From contig OZ245872.1 of assembly GCA_965229345.1 (NCBI GenBank), positions 3,657,105 through 3,721,104 of the forward strand: 64,000 nucleotides of DNA, read 5' to 3'. Of the stretch, positions 17,948 through 26,935 are shown piece by piece; position 1 is the first letter of the stretch; each line of letters starts with the position of its first letter. Under the pieces are notes generated by a model. That model searched no databases and had not been told where the DNA came from. It saw only the letters and a program-made list of their open reading frames with translations. The DNA is from PBB1 sp965229345. GTDB taxonomy: Bacteria; Pseudomonadota; Gammaproteobacteria; Burkholderiales; Burkholderiaceae_C. The position numbers and the translations under genes were made by a program.

Positions 17948-19077
17948 TGGCCCACGCGCCGGTTCCATTCCTCGACCTGCAACGCATCAACGACCGTCAC
18001 CGGGCCGCCTACCAGGCCGCCTTGTCACGGGTGCTGGACAGCGGCCGCGTGCTGCTGGGCGAGGAGACCGCCGCCTTCGAGCGCGAGTTCGCCACCTGGT
18101 GCGGCACCGCGCATTGCGTGGGCGTCGGCAACGGCTTCGACGCCCTGCACCTGGTGCTGCGCGCCTGGGAGATCGGCGCCGGCGACGAGGTCATCGTGCC
18201 CTCGCACACCTTCATCGCCACCTGGCTGGCCGTCAGCGAGGTGGGCGCCGTGCCGGTCCCCGTGGAGCCGGCGCCGGACTGCTGCAACATCGATCCGGCG
18301 CGCGTCGAAGCCGCCATCACGCCCCGGACCCGGGCCATCATCGCGGTGCACCTCTACGGGAGGCCTGCCCCGATGCGCGAACTGAGCAAGATCGCCCGAC
18401 GCCACGGCCTGAAGTTGCTGGAAGACGCCGCCCAGGCCCACGGCGCGCAACTCGGCGGTCGGCCGTGCGGCAGCCTCGGCGACGCCGCGGCTTTCAGCTT
18501 TTATCCAGGCAAGAACCTCGGCGCCCTGGGCGACGGTGGCGCGGTCACGACCAACAACCCGGCGCTCGCCGATCGGGTACGTCGGATCGGGAATTACGGC
18601 TCCAGCGTCAAGTACCACCATGAGATCGCCGGAGTCAATTCGCGCCTGGATGAGTTGCAGGCGGCTTTTCTGCGCGAGCGCCTGCATGCGCTCGATGCCG
18701 ACAACGCTCACCGCCGTCGCGTGGCGCAGGCCTATCGGTCCAGCCTGGCCGGACTGCCGGGCCTGGCCCTGCCGGCGGGCGACGAGGCGGATCAGCTGTC
18801 GGCGTGGCACCTGTTCGTCGTCCGCCATGGTCAGCGCGATGCACTGGCAGAACTTCTGGCCGCGCGTGGCGTTTCCACCCTGGTGCACTACCCGCTGCCG
18901 ATCCATCGCCAAGGCGCCTACGCCGACACCCCGCTGGCACGGCAATCCCTGCCGCAGGCAGAGGCCTGGGCACGTGAAGCGCTCAGTCTGCCGATCGGCC
19001 CCACGCTCACCGATGACGAGGTGGCCTGGGTGGTGGCTTCGGTGCGCAGCGCCTGCGACCGCCTCAGTACCGCCTGA
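17947..19077 (+). CDS. DegT/DnrJ/EryC1 sugar aminotransferase
   Basis: The 376-residue PLP enzyme starts PVPFLDLQRINDRHRAAY and contains GVGNGFDALHLVLRA, the aspartate motif LLEDAAQAHGA, and FYPGKNLGALGDGGAV, whose Lys binds PLP. It ends with the usual ARGVSTLVHYPLPIHRQ segment. Together with the coupled ketoisomerase it should make a dTDP-3-amino-3,6-dideoxyhexose, as FdtB or QdtB do. The upstream glucose-1-phosphate thymidylyltransferase and 4,6-dehydratase are not in this window, so the precursor must come from elsewhere. Confidence 0.92.
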   Translation: MAHAPVPFLDLQRINDRHRAAYQAALSRVLDSGRVLLGEETAAFEREFATWCGTAHCVGVGNGFDALHLVLRAWEIGAGDEVIVPSHTFIATWLAVSEVGAVPVPVEPAPDCCNIDPARVEAAITPRTRAIIAVHLYGRPAPMRELSKIARRHGLKLLEDAAQAHGAQLGGRPCGSLGDAAAFSFYPGKNLGALGDGGAVTTNNPALADRVRRIGNYGSSVKYHHEIAGVNSRLDELQAAFLRERLHALDADNAHRRRVAQAYRSSLAGLPGLALPAGDEADQLSAWHLFVVRHGQRDALAELLAARGVSTLVHYPLPIHRQGAYADTPLARQSLPQAEAWAREALSLPIGPTLTDDEVAWVVASVRSACDRLSTA

Positions 19078-19218
19078 GCTGCGCCGCACACGGCCTTTCC
19101 GGCCGGTCTGAGCGGGTTCACGGCCTTAATCCTGGGCAAAGCGTGCTCCGATTAAACTCTGGCGCGGCGTTCGACTGTTGGTCAGTGCTGTATTCAACAC
19201 CTGCCCTCGTCGAACATC

Positions 19219-20229
19219 ATGCAACAAGCCACATCAAGCTCGGTGCCGAATGCCTCCCTGAAGGATCCGCTCGCGGCCGTTCTCTGCGACGGTGTCAACG
19301 CGCAGCCAGCGCCGGCGTTGTCTGGACAGATGAAGAATATTTCTGGGTCTGAGCCCGCGTTACCGATCGTATTGATACACGGCCTGCTCAGCACGCCACG
19401 CGAGTTCGGTCTGATTTCGCTGCCACTGCAGTCGCGGGGCGCGCCGCTGATCATCCTGAATGTCCCGGGCTACACCGAGGGCGATCGCAGCCAGTTCAAG
19501 CGCTGGTCGTCCTGGGTCAATGCGGCGTGCGACGCCATCCGGGAGCAGTTCGGATCGGGCCAGCCTTTTGTCCTGGGCGGCCTGTGCTCAGGCGGCATGG
19601 TGGCCGCAGCCGTCGCTGCCCGCGGCGAATTCAATGTGCAATCGCTGGTGATGATGTCTCCCAGCTTCGGCTACGACGGCTGGGCACGAACCCGGTGGTG
19701 GGGCTGGCGCAGGGTGGCGCACGCGCTGGGCGTGGATCGCTGGATTTCGGTCCGTGAAACCGAACCCTACGGCATCAAGAATGAAAAAATTCGTAAGTGG
19801 GTGGAGCGCGACATGCATGTGCGGGCCACCAGCGCGGCAGGTCCGTCCACCCTGCCGCTGTGGGCGATCAACCAGTCCGAACGACTGATGCGCCATGTCA
19901 GGCGCCAGTTTCCACGTCTGCGCATGCCGACCGTCGTGATGCATTCGCGCCTCGACGAGATCTGCAGCCTCGGTCTGGTAAAGCGGGTTTTCGACACCCT
20001 GCCTGTGGGCCAGAACCGTCTCGTGGTGTTCGACAATTCGTACCACATGATCACCATCGACAATGATCGCCAACAGGTCACCGCCGAGCTGTTGAAATGC
20101 TCGGGCCAAGGGGATCGAAGCGCGGCGCCCCAGATGGACACCGCCGCCAATGCGCCCGCCATGAATCCGGCCACTGCGCAGACCACAGCCGACGCCTATA
20201 CAGGAGTGCTCTTATGTCCAACACCATGA
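19219..20229 (+). CDS. Alpha/beta-hydrolase with a Cys nucleophile, linked to ACP and ketosynthase
   Basis: The 336-residue alpha/beta-hydrolase has an oxyanion segment VLIHGLLSTPREFG (residues about 51-64) and a nucleophile elbow GGLCSGG with Cys123 in place of the usual Ser. An acid candidate is Asp246 (HSRLDE) and the His is His276 (NSYHMITID). A Cys elbow of the form GxCxGG is known in PHA synthases and a few acyltransferases, which suggests acyl transfer or thioesterase chemistry. It overlaps the ACP gene by 16 bp. With the ACP and ketosynthase it may release or transfer a short acyl chain. There is no signal peptide, so it is probably cytosolic. Confidence 0.75.
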   Translation: MQQATSSSVPNASLKDPLAAVLCDGVNAQPAPALSGQMKNISGSEPALPIVLIHGLLSTPREFGLISLPLQSRGAPLIILNVPGYTEGDRSQFKRWSSWVNAACDAIREQFGSGQPFVLGGLCSGGMVAAAVAARGEFNVQSLVMMSPSFGYDGWARTRWWGWRRVAHALGVDRWISVRETEPYGIKNEKIRKWVERDMHVRATSAAGPSTLPLWAINQSERLMRHVRRQFPRLRMPTVVMHSRLDEICSLGLVKRVFDTLPVGQNRLVVFDNSYHMITIDNDRQQVTAELLKCSGQGDRSAAPQMDTAANAPAMNPATAQTTADAYTGVLLCPTP

Positions 20230-20459
20230 CCGAATTGCTGGGGTTGATCAAAAAGGCCTATGACATCGACCCGGCCACGATCGATCCCCACAAGCCACTT
20301 TCGGAATTCGGGCTGGATTCGCTGGCGCTGGCCGAGCTGATGTTCAACATCGAAGACCACTTTCACATCGATTACCCCGAATCCCGTACCGGCGTGCAAA
20401 CGCTGGCCGAACTGGCTCAGGTGGTCGACGAGGTGCGAGCCGCAGTCGCCGAGAAATGA
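20214..20459 (+). CDS. Stand-alone acyl carrier protein
   Basis: The 81-residue acidic protein has the 4'-phosphopantetheine site FGLDSLALAEL, with the modified Ser at residue 36. A Cys-elbow hydrolase gene (overlapping by 16 bp) and a ketosynthase gene (overlapping by 4 bp) flank it, so the three are co-translated. It is likely a dedicated carrier for making one acyl group in this locus, not the housekeeping AcpP, whose DSLD-type motif and neighbours differ. AGGAG about eight bases upstream supports the ATG at 20214. Confidence 0.9.
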   Translation: MSNTMTELLGLIKKAYDIDPATIDPHKPLSEFGLDSLALAELMFNIEDHFHIDYPESRTGVQTLAELAQVVDEVRAAVAEK

Positions 20460-21691
20460 CCAGCCGCCCGCCGAGCATGCGCGAGGTGGTGATCTCCGGC
20501 CTGGGGCTGGTGTCACCCCACGGCGATGACCTCGGGCCCGTCTTCGACGCGATGCTCCAGGGCCGTTCGGCCATCGGCTTGTGGAACCATGAGGGCATGC
20601 CGCCCGCTGCGGTCGCAGGCGCTGCCTTCTCCCCAGAGCGCTGGTTCACCAAATTGCAGTTGGTCGGGGTCGACCGGGTCAGCCAGATGGCCGTGGCCGC
20701 GGCTGAGCTGGCCCGCGCCGATGCGCGCTGGTCCGACGGCATCGACCCCGAGCGCATCGGCGTCTACATCGGCAGCGGCATGGGCGGTGCTGCCGCGCTC
20801 GAAGACGGCTACGAGGCATCGCGCAGCGGGCGACGCGTCTCGCCGCTGACGGTCGTCGCGGCCATGACCAATGCGCCGGCGGCACACATCGCGATCCGCG
20901 CGGGCGCGCAAGGCCCGGTCTACACCTACTCGGTGGCCTGTGCCTCCTCGGCCGTGGCCATTGCCGAAGCCGCCAAGGCGATTGCCGCCGGTGAAATCGA
21001 CATCGCCATCGCCGGCGGCGCCGAAGCCCTGCTGGTGCCAGGCGTGGTGCGCGCCTGGCAGGCCCTGCAGACCTTGGCCACGCCCGATCCCACCGATCCG
21101 GGCCAGTCCTGCCGCCCTTTCGACAGCAACCGCTCCGGTTTTGCGCTGGGCGAAGGCGCGGCGATGCTGGTGCTCGAATCGCGCGAACACGCTGCGGCGC
21201 GGCAGGCGCCGGTGCGCGTGCGCTTTGCTGGCAGCGGTGTCAGCTGCGATGCCCAGCACATGACCAAGCCGAACGCACCCGGCCAGGTGCGTGCGCTGCG
21301 CAACATGCTGCGTGCGAGCGGCCTGACACCCGGCGACATCGGCTACTGCAATGCGCACGGCACGGCCACACGGGTCGGCGATGGCGTCGAATGCGAGGCC
21401 TTGCGCAGCGTCTGGGGCCGCGACATCGATGGCTTGCGGGTCAGTTCGACCAAATCCATGCACGGTCACCTGCTCGGCGCTGCAGGGGCGCTGGAAGCGG
21501 TGGTGACGGTGCTCAGCCTGCAGCAGCGGCACGCACCGCCCACGCCGAGTTGCCAGAACCCGGATCCGGCCTGCGATGTTCCGTTGATCCGAGACGCCGC
21601 GGCCTCACTGCCCGGGCTCCAGGCCGCCATCAGCAACTCGTTTGCCTTCGGCGGCACCAACGTCGTCCTGGCGTTCGCCCGCGACGACTGA
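20456..21691 (+). CDS. Beta-ketoacyl-ACP synthase (FabF/KAS II type)
   Basis: The 411-residue thiolase-fold condensing enzyme has the FabF-type catalytic set. Cys162 lies in SVACASSAVA, His301 in NAHGTAT, Lys333 in STKSMHGH, and His338 in GHLLGAAGALEAV. The C-terminal AISNSFAFGGTNVVLAF is also diagnostic. It would extend an acyl chain on the adjacent ACP. No malonyl transferase, ketoreductase or dehydratase is in the operon, so it must borrow these from fatty-acid synthesis or make a single condensation. The start overlaps the ACP stop (ATGA); MREVVIS at 20477 is an alternative start. Confidence 0.93.
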   Translation: MTSRPPSMREVVISGLGLVSPHGDDLGPVFDAMLQGRSAIGLWNHEGMPPAAVAGAAFSPERWFTKLQLVGVDRVSQMAVAAAELARADARWSDGIDPERIGVYIGSGMGGAAALEDGYEASRSGRRVSPLTVVAAMTNAPAAHIAIRAGAQGPVYTYSVACASSAVAIAEAAKAIAAGEIDIAIAGGAEALLVPGVVRAWQALQTLATPDPTDPGQSCRPFDSNRSGFALGEGAAMLVLESREHAAARQAPVRVRFAGSGVSCDAQHMTKPNAPGQVRALRNMLRASGLTPGDIGYCNAHGTATRVGDGVECEALRSVWGRDIDGLRVSSTKSMHGHLLGAAGALEAVVTVLSLQQRHAPPTPSCQNPDPACDVPLIRDAAASLPGLQAAISNSFAFGGTNVVLAFARDD

Positions 21692-21708
21692 ACGACGGCC
21701 GCCGCGAA

Positions 21709-22692
21709 CTACTTCGCGGGCTCGGCGGCCTGAGCAGGCAGAAAGCGAACCAGCACCCGTTGTCCGACGCGCAGGGCCGTGTCGTCCAATTGCAGCAGGC
21801 ATTCGACGACTCGGTTGTCGGCGATCTCTTCGCTGCCTGCGGTGTCCGGCGTGCGAGGCGGGCCGAACACCTCGCCGACATTCAGCACGCGCGCGCCGTG
21901 CACCGCACTGTCCTCGGCCACCGAGACCACCTCGGCGCGCATGCCGACCTGGACGCGTGCGATCAGCGCCTCATTGAGATCGGCACGCACGATGCGAGGC
22001 CCGTCTGGCAGCAAATGCAGCACCAGCCCGTGAGGCTCGACATACTCGCCCACCTGCGCGATGCGTTGCACCACCTGGCCGTTCGCCGGGGCACGCACCG
22101 TGGCCGCAGCCAGCACCTGCGTCGCCTGGTCCACACGCTGCTTCTCGACCAGCACCGCGGTTTCCTGCGCCGCCAGTTGCTGCCCGGCATAGACAACGGC
22201 GAAACGCGCGTCCTCCAGGGCCTGGGTACCCGCCGTGCCCGGCAGCGGCGCGGCGATCGCCCGTTCGCGGCGCGCGCGCGCCACCAGCAGTTCAGTGCGC
22301 ACCACCTCGAGCTGGGCGACCGCGCGGGCGTGTTCGGCCTTGGCAAGTTCGAGCGCCGTGCGCGGCTCGCGGGTATCGAGCTGCGCCAGCAGCTGACCTT
22401 GCTTGACCGTCGCTCCGGGTTCGACACCCCAGCGCTCGATGAGGCCGCCATAGGGTGTGGCCACGCGCAGCAATCCGCCCGGCACATCCACCCGCCCTCG
22501 CGCGATGGCCACATAGCGCTTGTCGGCAAGCGCGGTGGCTGAGGCAGCGCCCCCTGCGCCCGCCGAAGCGGATGGTGCAGCCTTGTGGGCATCGTCATGC
22601 GGCCCACATGCTGCCAGCGCCACGGCGAGCAGAGGCAGAAGGCCCCACGCAGAGCGTGCAGGCCAGGGTGACAAAGCGGTCGTTTTCATCAT
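21709..22692 (-). CDS. Lipoprotein periplasmic adaptor (HlyD/MacA type)
   Basis: The 327-residue product starts with a signal ending LAVALAACGPHDD, a lipobox that predicts attachment through Cys. It then shows an adaptor pattern: GGLIERWGVEPGATVKQGQLLAQLDTREPR (the split lipoyl-like half), a coiled coil of about residues 105-195, then ATVRAPANGQVVQRIAQVGEYV. It is the last gene of a three-gene exporter operon, and its start overlaps the ATPase stop by four bases. It should link the inner-membrane ABC parts to an outer-membrane channel, which is not encoded here. It converges with the ketosynthase gene, so export of a product of that pathway is possible but unproven. Confidence 0.87.
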   Translation of the reverse strand: MMKTTALSPWPARSAWGLLPLLAVALAACGPHDDAHKAAPSASAGAGGAASATALADKRYVAIARGRVDVPGGLLRVATPYGGLIERWGVEPGATVKQGQLLAQLDTREPRTALELAKAEHARAVAQLEVVRTELLVARARRERAIAAPLPGTAGTQALEDARFAVVYAGQQLAAQETAVLVEKQRVDQATQVLAAATVRAPANGQVVQRIAQVGEYVEPHGLVLHLLPDGPRIVRADLNEALIARVQVGMRAEVVSVAEDSAVHGARVLNVGEVFGPPRTPDTAGSEEIADNRVVECLLQLDDTALRVGQRVLVRFLPAQAAEPAK

Positions 22693-23435
22693 GCAGATCC
22701 TTGCGCCGGCGCGCGGCGTGTGTCGTCGAGCAGGCGCCCGTCTTCCATGTGCAGTACCCGGTCGGCGTGCTCGACCACCCGGGGATCGTGGCTGACGCAC
22801 AGCACCGCCGCGCGGTGCTTGCGCGCCAGCCGGTGCAGCAGGTCGATCACGATCTGTCCGTTGCTCGCGTCGAGTGCGCTGGTCGGCTCGTCGGCAAACA
22901 GCAGCTGCGGCTGCTTGGCCAGTGCCCTGGCGATCGACACCCGCTGCTTCTCGCCACCCGACATCTCCCCCGGACGCAACCCCGATCGCGCGGCCAGGCC
23001 GACCTCGTCGAGGGCCAGCAGCGCACGCTCGCGCGCTTCGGCTTTCGACAGCCCGAGCGCACCCAGCGGCAGCATCACCTGCTCGACAGCGTCGAGCGCG
23101 CCGAACAGGTTGAATCCCTGGAACACGAAGCCGGTGTGGCGCAGGCGAAAGCGCTCCAGTGCCCGCGCATCGAGTGACCACAGCGACTCGTCGAGCGCCA
23201 GCACCTCGCCCGAATCCGGGCGTGACAGGCCGCTGAGCAGGGCCAGCAAGGTGCTTTTGCCGCAGCCTGAGGGGCCAGAAATCAGCGTCAGTTCGCCCAC
23301 GGACACATCCAGGCTGAGACCGCGCAGGATGGGCGTGTCCACCTTGCCGCTGCGAAACGACTTGACCAGGTCTAGACCACGCAGGGCCACCGTCGCGGCA
23401 GCGGGTGGCGTCTTGAAGAGGCCCATGGTGTTCAT
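22689..23435 (-). CDS. ABC transporter ATPase (MacB/LolD/DevA type)
   Basis: The 248-residue ATPase has Walker A GPSGCGKST, a Q-loop (FVFQGFNLFGALDA), signature MSGGEKQRVSIARAL, Walker B LLFADEPTSALD and an H-loop (CVSHDPRV). The KSFRSGKVDTPILRGLSLDV opening is typical of the MacB/LolD/DevA group that drives FtsX-like permeases. The start at 23435 overlaps the permease stop by four bases, so permease, ATPase and adaptor are translated as one coupled set. Confidence 0.93.
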   Translation of the reverse strand: MNTMGLFKTPPAAATVALRGLDLVKSFRSGKVDTPILRGLSLDVSVGELTLISGPSGCGKSTLLALLSGLSRPDSGEVLALDESLWSLDARALERFRLRHTGFVFQGFNLFGALDAVEQVMLPLGALGLSKAEARERALLALDEVGLAARSGLRPGEMSGGEKQRVSIARALAKQPQLLFADEPTSALDASNGQIVIDLLHRLARKHRAAVLCVSHDPRVVEHADRVLHMEDGRLLDDTRRAPAQGSA

Positions 23436-24568
23436 CGCAACAACGACGCCGGATCGGCGCTGCGCAGCGCCCGCACGGCGGCCCAGCCCGAGATCATCGA
23501 AATGCCCAGCACCAGCACCACGCAGGCCAGAGCGGCCCAGCCGTCCAGCGCGACAGGCACGTGGTAATGCTTGGCCAGCCGCAGCGCCGCGAACGCGCCG
23601 ACCGCCCCCACCATCAGACCGACCCCGCCGATCCAGGTGGCCTGCTCGAGCACCACGCCCCGCAGCGCCGGCACCCCGATCCCCAGCGCCTGCAGCGCGG
23701 CGTACTCGGCTGCCGAGCCCGCCACCGCACCCATCAGCGTCTGACTGGTGATGACGGCACCGACCAGGCTGACGATGATCGCCATGAACAACACGCCGAG
23801 GCCCGCTCCGGTGTCGAACAGCCAGTAATCGGAGGCCTTCTTGGAAAAGACCTTGCTGGGCCAGACCGCAAAACCATGGGCCTGGCCGACCCCTTCGAGG
23901 CGTGACCGCGCCGCCGACAGCTGCGATGGGTCGTGCAACCTCACCACGTAGTACGGAACACGCTCGTCGCCCGCACCCGCAGGCTGCAAGTTGGCCGCAG
24001 TCTCCAGCGACGTCAGCAGGTGCACACCGCCCAGTGTGCGCAGCCCCGAGACCGCTCCGACCACCTGCACCGTGCGTCCGTTGATGCGCGGCCGATCCCC
24101 CACGGCGACCCCCAGCTTGTCGAGATCGGCCTCGTCGACGATCACCGAATCGGGTTGATCCAGCCTGGCCCGCATCGCAGGGGGCAGCACACGCGCGAAC
24201 AGCAAGGCGTCGGCCGAGGTGCTCACGCCCGACACGAACAGCGTGATGGCAGCCAGATCGGCCCGCGAGCGCCAGTCGGCTTCCATCCAGTTGTAGGCCT
24301 CGACGCGGCTGACGGCGGGATCGAGTCGCAGCCAGACCTCGGTGTCCAGCGGCAGGATGCGGCCCTGCTCCACCGTGGGCGTCTTCGGGTTGCCCACCCA
24401 CAGCTCACCGCGCGACGAATCGATGTAGACCGCGGCGCTGCCGAAGATGCCCAGCACCAGCGCCGACTGCACCAGCAGCAGCAGACCGGAAAACGCCACC
24501 GCCACCACCGCGGGAAGGAAACGCCGCCAGTCGTGCAACAGGGATTTGCGTGCCAGCGGAACGATCAT
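23432..24568 (-). CDS. ABC transporter permease (FtsX/MacB/DevC family)
   Basis: The 378-residue permease has one N-terminal membrane segment (FLPAVVAVAFSGLLLLVQSALVL), a periplasmic domain of about 200 residues, and three C-terminal segments beginning about FDTGAGLGVLFMAIIVSLVGAV. This is the usual FtsX fold. The start MIVPLARKSLLHDW at 24568 is typical of DevC-like permeases, while the 70 residues the frame offers upstream are low complexity. It is the first gene of the exporter operon, divergent from the response regulator at 24771. Confidence 0.87.
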   Translation of the reverse strand: MIVPLARKSLLHDWRRFLPAVVAVAFSGLLLLVQSALVLGIFGSAAVYIDSSRGELWVGNPKTPTVEQGRILPLDTEVWLRLDPAVSRVEAYNWMEADWRSRADLAAITLFVSGVSTSADALLFARVLPPAMRARLDQPDSVIVDEADLDKLGVAVGDRPRINGRTVQVVGAVSGLRTLGGVHLLTSLETAANLQPAGAGDERVPYYVVRLHDPSQLSAARSRLEGVGQAHGFAVWPSKVFSKKASDYWLFDTGAGLGVLFMAIIVSLVGAVITSQTLMGAVAGSAAEYAALQALGIGVPALRGVVLEQATWIGGVGLMVGAVGAFAALRLAKHYHVPVALDGWAALACVVLVLGISMISGWAAVRALRSADPASLLR

Positions 24569-24680
24569 GAGGCCGACGGCGACACGGCCATGCCGCCGAG
24601 GCGTCGGGGCCGCACCGCGCAAGACGGGAGGTGGGGAGCGGTCGTTGGCATGCCCGGGATAATAGTGGCCCTGTATGAAC

Positions 24681-24753
24681 GCCGCCTTTGGCGGCAAGTT
24701 CCTTCGGGCGCGGCTGCGGGCCGTGTCACTAGCATCTGAGGCCTGTCTGAGGC
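24681..24753. promoter_or_regulatory. Direct repeat and dyad between exporter and two-component operons
   Basis: Two exact copies of TCTGAGGC lie at 24735-24742 and 24746-24753, an 11-bp period, ending 18 bp before the response regulator start. Tandem half-sites with about one helical turn spacing are typical of OmpR-family binding. A 6-bp perfect hairpin, GCCGCC/GGCGGC, is at 24681-24695. The regulator could control itself and perhaps the divergent exporter; this is inference. Confidence 0.45.
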
Positions 24754-24770
24754 GGCTGTCCTGAAACACC

Positions 24771-25433
24771 ATGCGCATCCTTCTGGTTGAGGACGACGAG
24801 TTGCTGATCAGCGGCCTGCGCGAAGCCCTCGGGCAGGCGGGCTATGAGCTCGATCACCTGGGTGCCGCCGAACCGGCGCTCGATGCGCTGGCCCACCGGA
24901 TGCATGACCTGGCGATCATCGATGTCGGGCTGCCGCGCATGGACGGGCTCGAACTGGTTCGGCGGCTGCGGGCGAGCGGCAACAAGGTGCCGGTGCTGGT
25001 GCTGACGGCCCGAGACGGACTCGATGACCGGGTGCGTGGCCTGAACGACGGCGCCGACGACTACCTGATCAAGCCGTTCCTGGTGCCTGAACTGCTGGCG
25101 CGCATCCAGGCGCTGATTCGGCGCAGCCAGTCGGCGGGGAGCTCGCGGATGACCGCCGGAGCGCTGACGCTGGACACGGCCACCCGCGAAGCCCAGCTCG
25201 CGGGGCAGCCGTTGCCGCTGACGGCCCGCGAATGGGACCTGCTGCAGATGATGGTCCTGGCCGCCCCCTCGGTGGTGGCCAAGCGCCGCCTGGCCGACAG
25301 CATCAGCCGCTGGGACAAGGAGGTCACCGACAACGCGGTCGAGATCTATGTGTCGCGTCTGAGGGTGAAGCTGGCCGACGCCGGTGTGTCCATCCGTACC
25401 GTGCGGGGCATCGGCTACCGCCTGGACTTCTAG
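24771..25433 (+). CDS. OmpR-family response regulator (QseB/TctD-like)
   Basis: The 220-residue protein has a receiver domain with the acidic pair at Asp8/Asp9, phosphoacceptor Asp51 (AIIDVGLPRMDG), Thr79 (LVLTARD) and Lys101 (LIKPF). A winged-helix DNA-binding domain follows, with LTAREWDLLQMMV and TDNAVEIYVSRLRVKL...IRTVRGIGYRL. It is a transcription factor activated by the sensor kinase 18 bp downstream. Direct repeats just upstream suggest autoregulation. The cytochrome operon starts 150 bp after its partner and is a plausible target. Confidence 0.95.
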   Translation: MRILLVEDDELLISGLREALGQAGYELDHLGAAEPALDALAHRMHDLAIIDVGLPRMDGLELVRRLRASGNKVPVLVLTARDGLDDRVRGLNDGADDYLIKPFLVPELLARIQALIRRSQSAGSSRMTAGALTLDTATREAQLAGQPLPLTAREWDLLQMMVLAAPSVVAKRRLADSISRWDKEVTDNAVEIYVSRLRVKLADAGVSIRTVRGIGYRLDF

Positions 25434-25451
25434 CGGACACGGCAGACCGAG

Positions 25452-26837
25452 ATGACCCCCCGTCACGACTCTCTGCGCTCGCGGCTGCTGCGGCGCCTGT
25501 GGTGGCCACTGTTGGCGGTCCTGGTGCTCAGTGCGGCCTACGAATACGACCAGGCGCTGACGCGTGCCCGCGATGAGCAGGACCTCGCCCTGCGTCTGGT
25601 GGCCATCGCGCTCGCGTCCCGGCTGGATGTCGATGCCGACGATGCCCGCAACGATGACCTGGGGTGGCACCTCGGCCGCACCTTGGCCGCCATGCAGCGG
25701 GCCGATCTCACCGATCGTTTGATGTTCGTCGTCTGCGACAGCCACCGGGCGGTGATCGGCGGCGACGCGTCACTGCTGCCTCTGGCGGAGGCGGGTGCTG
25801 CGGATTCGTCTCCGTACGCCGACCGGCAGGTGAATGGCCAAGCGATGCGCGTGGTGACATTTCCCCATCCGTCGCCGCTGGGTCCGGTGACGGTCGTGGT
25901 GGCTGAAACCACGCACCGTCGCGCGCAGCAGGCCCAGCGGGTACTGATCGATACCGTGCCCCCGAATCTGCTGCTGATCGCGCTGGCGTTGCTGCTGGTG
26001 CGCACCGGCGTCAAGCGGGCCATGTCACCGCTCAACCGCCTGAGCGAGTCGGTGGCCGAGCGCGCGCCGGAAGACCTGAGCTCACTGCCGCTGGAGCCGC
26101 TGCCCAGTGAGCTGCAACCACTGGTCGGGTCGATCAACCGGCTGATGGCGCATGTGCGCACCTCGGTCGAGTCGCAGCAGGCCTTCCTGTCGAACGCAGC
26201 GCACCAGTTGCGCACACCGCTGGCGGGTGTGCAGACGCAGATCGAGCTGGCGCTCAGGGACGCCACGGAAATCCAGAGGCAACGCCTGCTGAAGGTGCAG
26301 CAGGCGCTGCAGCACATGGTCCACATGACCCACCAGATGCTGGCGCTTGCCAGGTCCAGCTCGCAGGCCACCTCGATCGAGGACTTCAACCCCACAGACC
26401 TGCAGCAGCTGCTGGAAGACGCCGCCTCGGCCTGGCTCGACCCGGCGCTGGCAGCCCGCGTCGATCTGGGGTTCGAGACAGCGCCGGCAACCGCCCGGGG
26501 ATCGACCTGGATGCTGCGGGAAATGCTCGGGAACCTGATCGACAACGCCATCCGGCACAGCCCGACGGATGGCCGTGTCACCGTGCGCTGCGGCTGCACC
26601 GATGCAGGCCGGCCCTGGCTGTCGGTCGAGGACGATGGCCCGGGCATCCCGACGGATGAGCACCAGAAAGTGCTCGAGCGGTTCTACCAGGTGCCAGGCG
26701 CACGGCCCGGCGGCGCCGGGCTGGGCTTGGCGATCGTGCGCGAAGTGGTGCAGCGACACGGCGCCACCTTGACGTTGGGCCGAGCCGAGAAGGGCACCGG
26801 CCTCTTGGTCAGGATCGAGTTTCCCCCAGCCGGCTGA
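25452..26837 (+). CDS. Sensor histidine kinase (TctE/QseC-like)
   Basis: The 461-residue inner-membrane kinase has membrane segments at about residues 15-32 and 165-182, around a periplasmic 2CSK_N-type domain. A HAMP-like linker follows (TGVKRAMSPLNRLSESV). The dimerisation domain has His251 in NAAHQLRTPLAGVQTQIELA, a form typical of TctE relatives. The catalytic domain has NLIDNAIRHSP, VEDDGPGIP and GGAGLGLAIVREV. The stimulus is unknown: TctE homologues sense tricarboxylates and QseC homologues sense other signals. It pairs with the regulator at 24771. Confidence 0.93.
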   Translation: MTPRHDSLRSRLLRRLWWPLLAVLVLSAAYEYDQALTRARDEQDLALRLVAIALASRLDVDADDARNDDLGWHLGRTLAAMQRADLTDRLMFVVCDSHRAVIGGDASLLPLAEAGAADSSPYADRQVNGQAMRVVTFPHPSPLGPVTVVVAETTHRRAQQAQRVLIDTVPPNLLLIALALLLVRTGVKRAMSPLNRLSESVAERAPEDLSSLPLEPLPSELQPLVGSINRLMAHVRTSVESQQAFLSNAAHQLRTPLAGVQTQIELALRDATEIQRQRLLKVQQALQHMVHMTHQMLALARSSSQATSIEDFNPTDLQQLLEDAASAWLDPALAARVDLGFETAPATARGSTWMLREMLGNLIDNAIRHSPTDGRVTVRCGCTDAGRPWLSVEDDGPGIPTDEHQKVLERFYQVPGARPGGAGLGLAIVREVVQRHGATLTLGRAEKGTGLLVRIEFPPAG

Positions 26838-26935
26838 TCGACAACGGCGTCACCCCGGGGCGCCAGGCGCGCGATCACCACGGGGGGCACGACGAACAGG
26901 GTGTTACCACGGCATCGCGGCTGTCAGGCGTTTGA

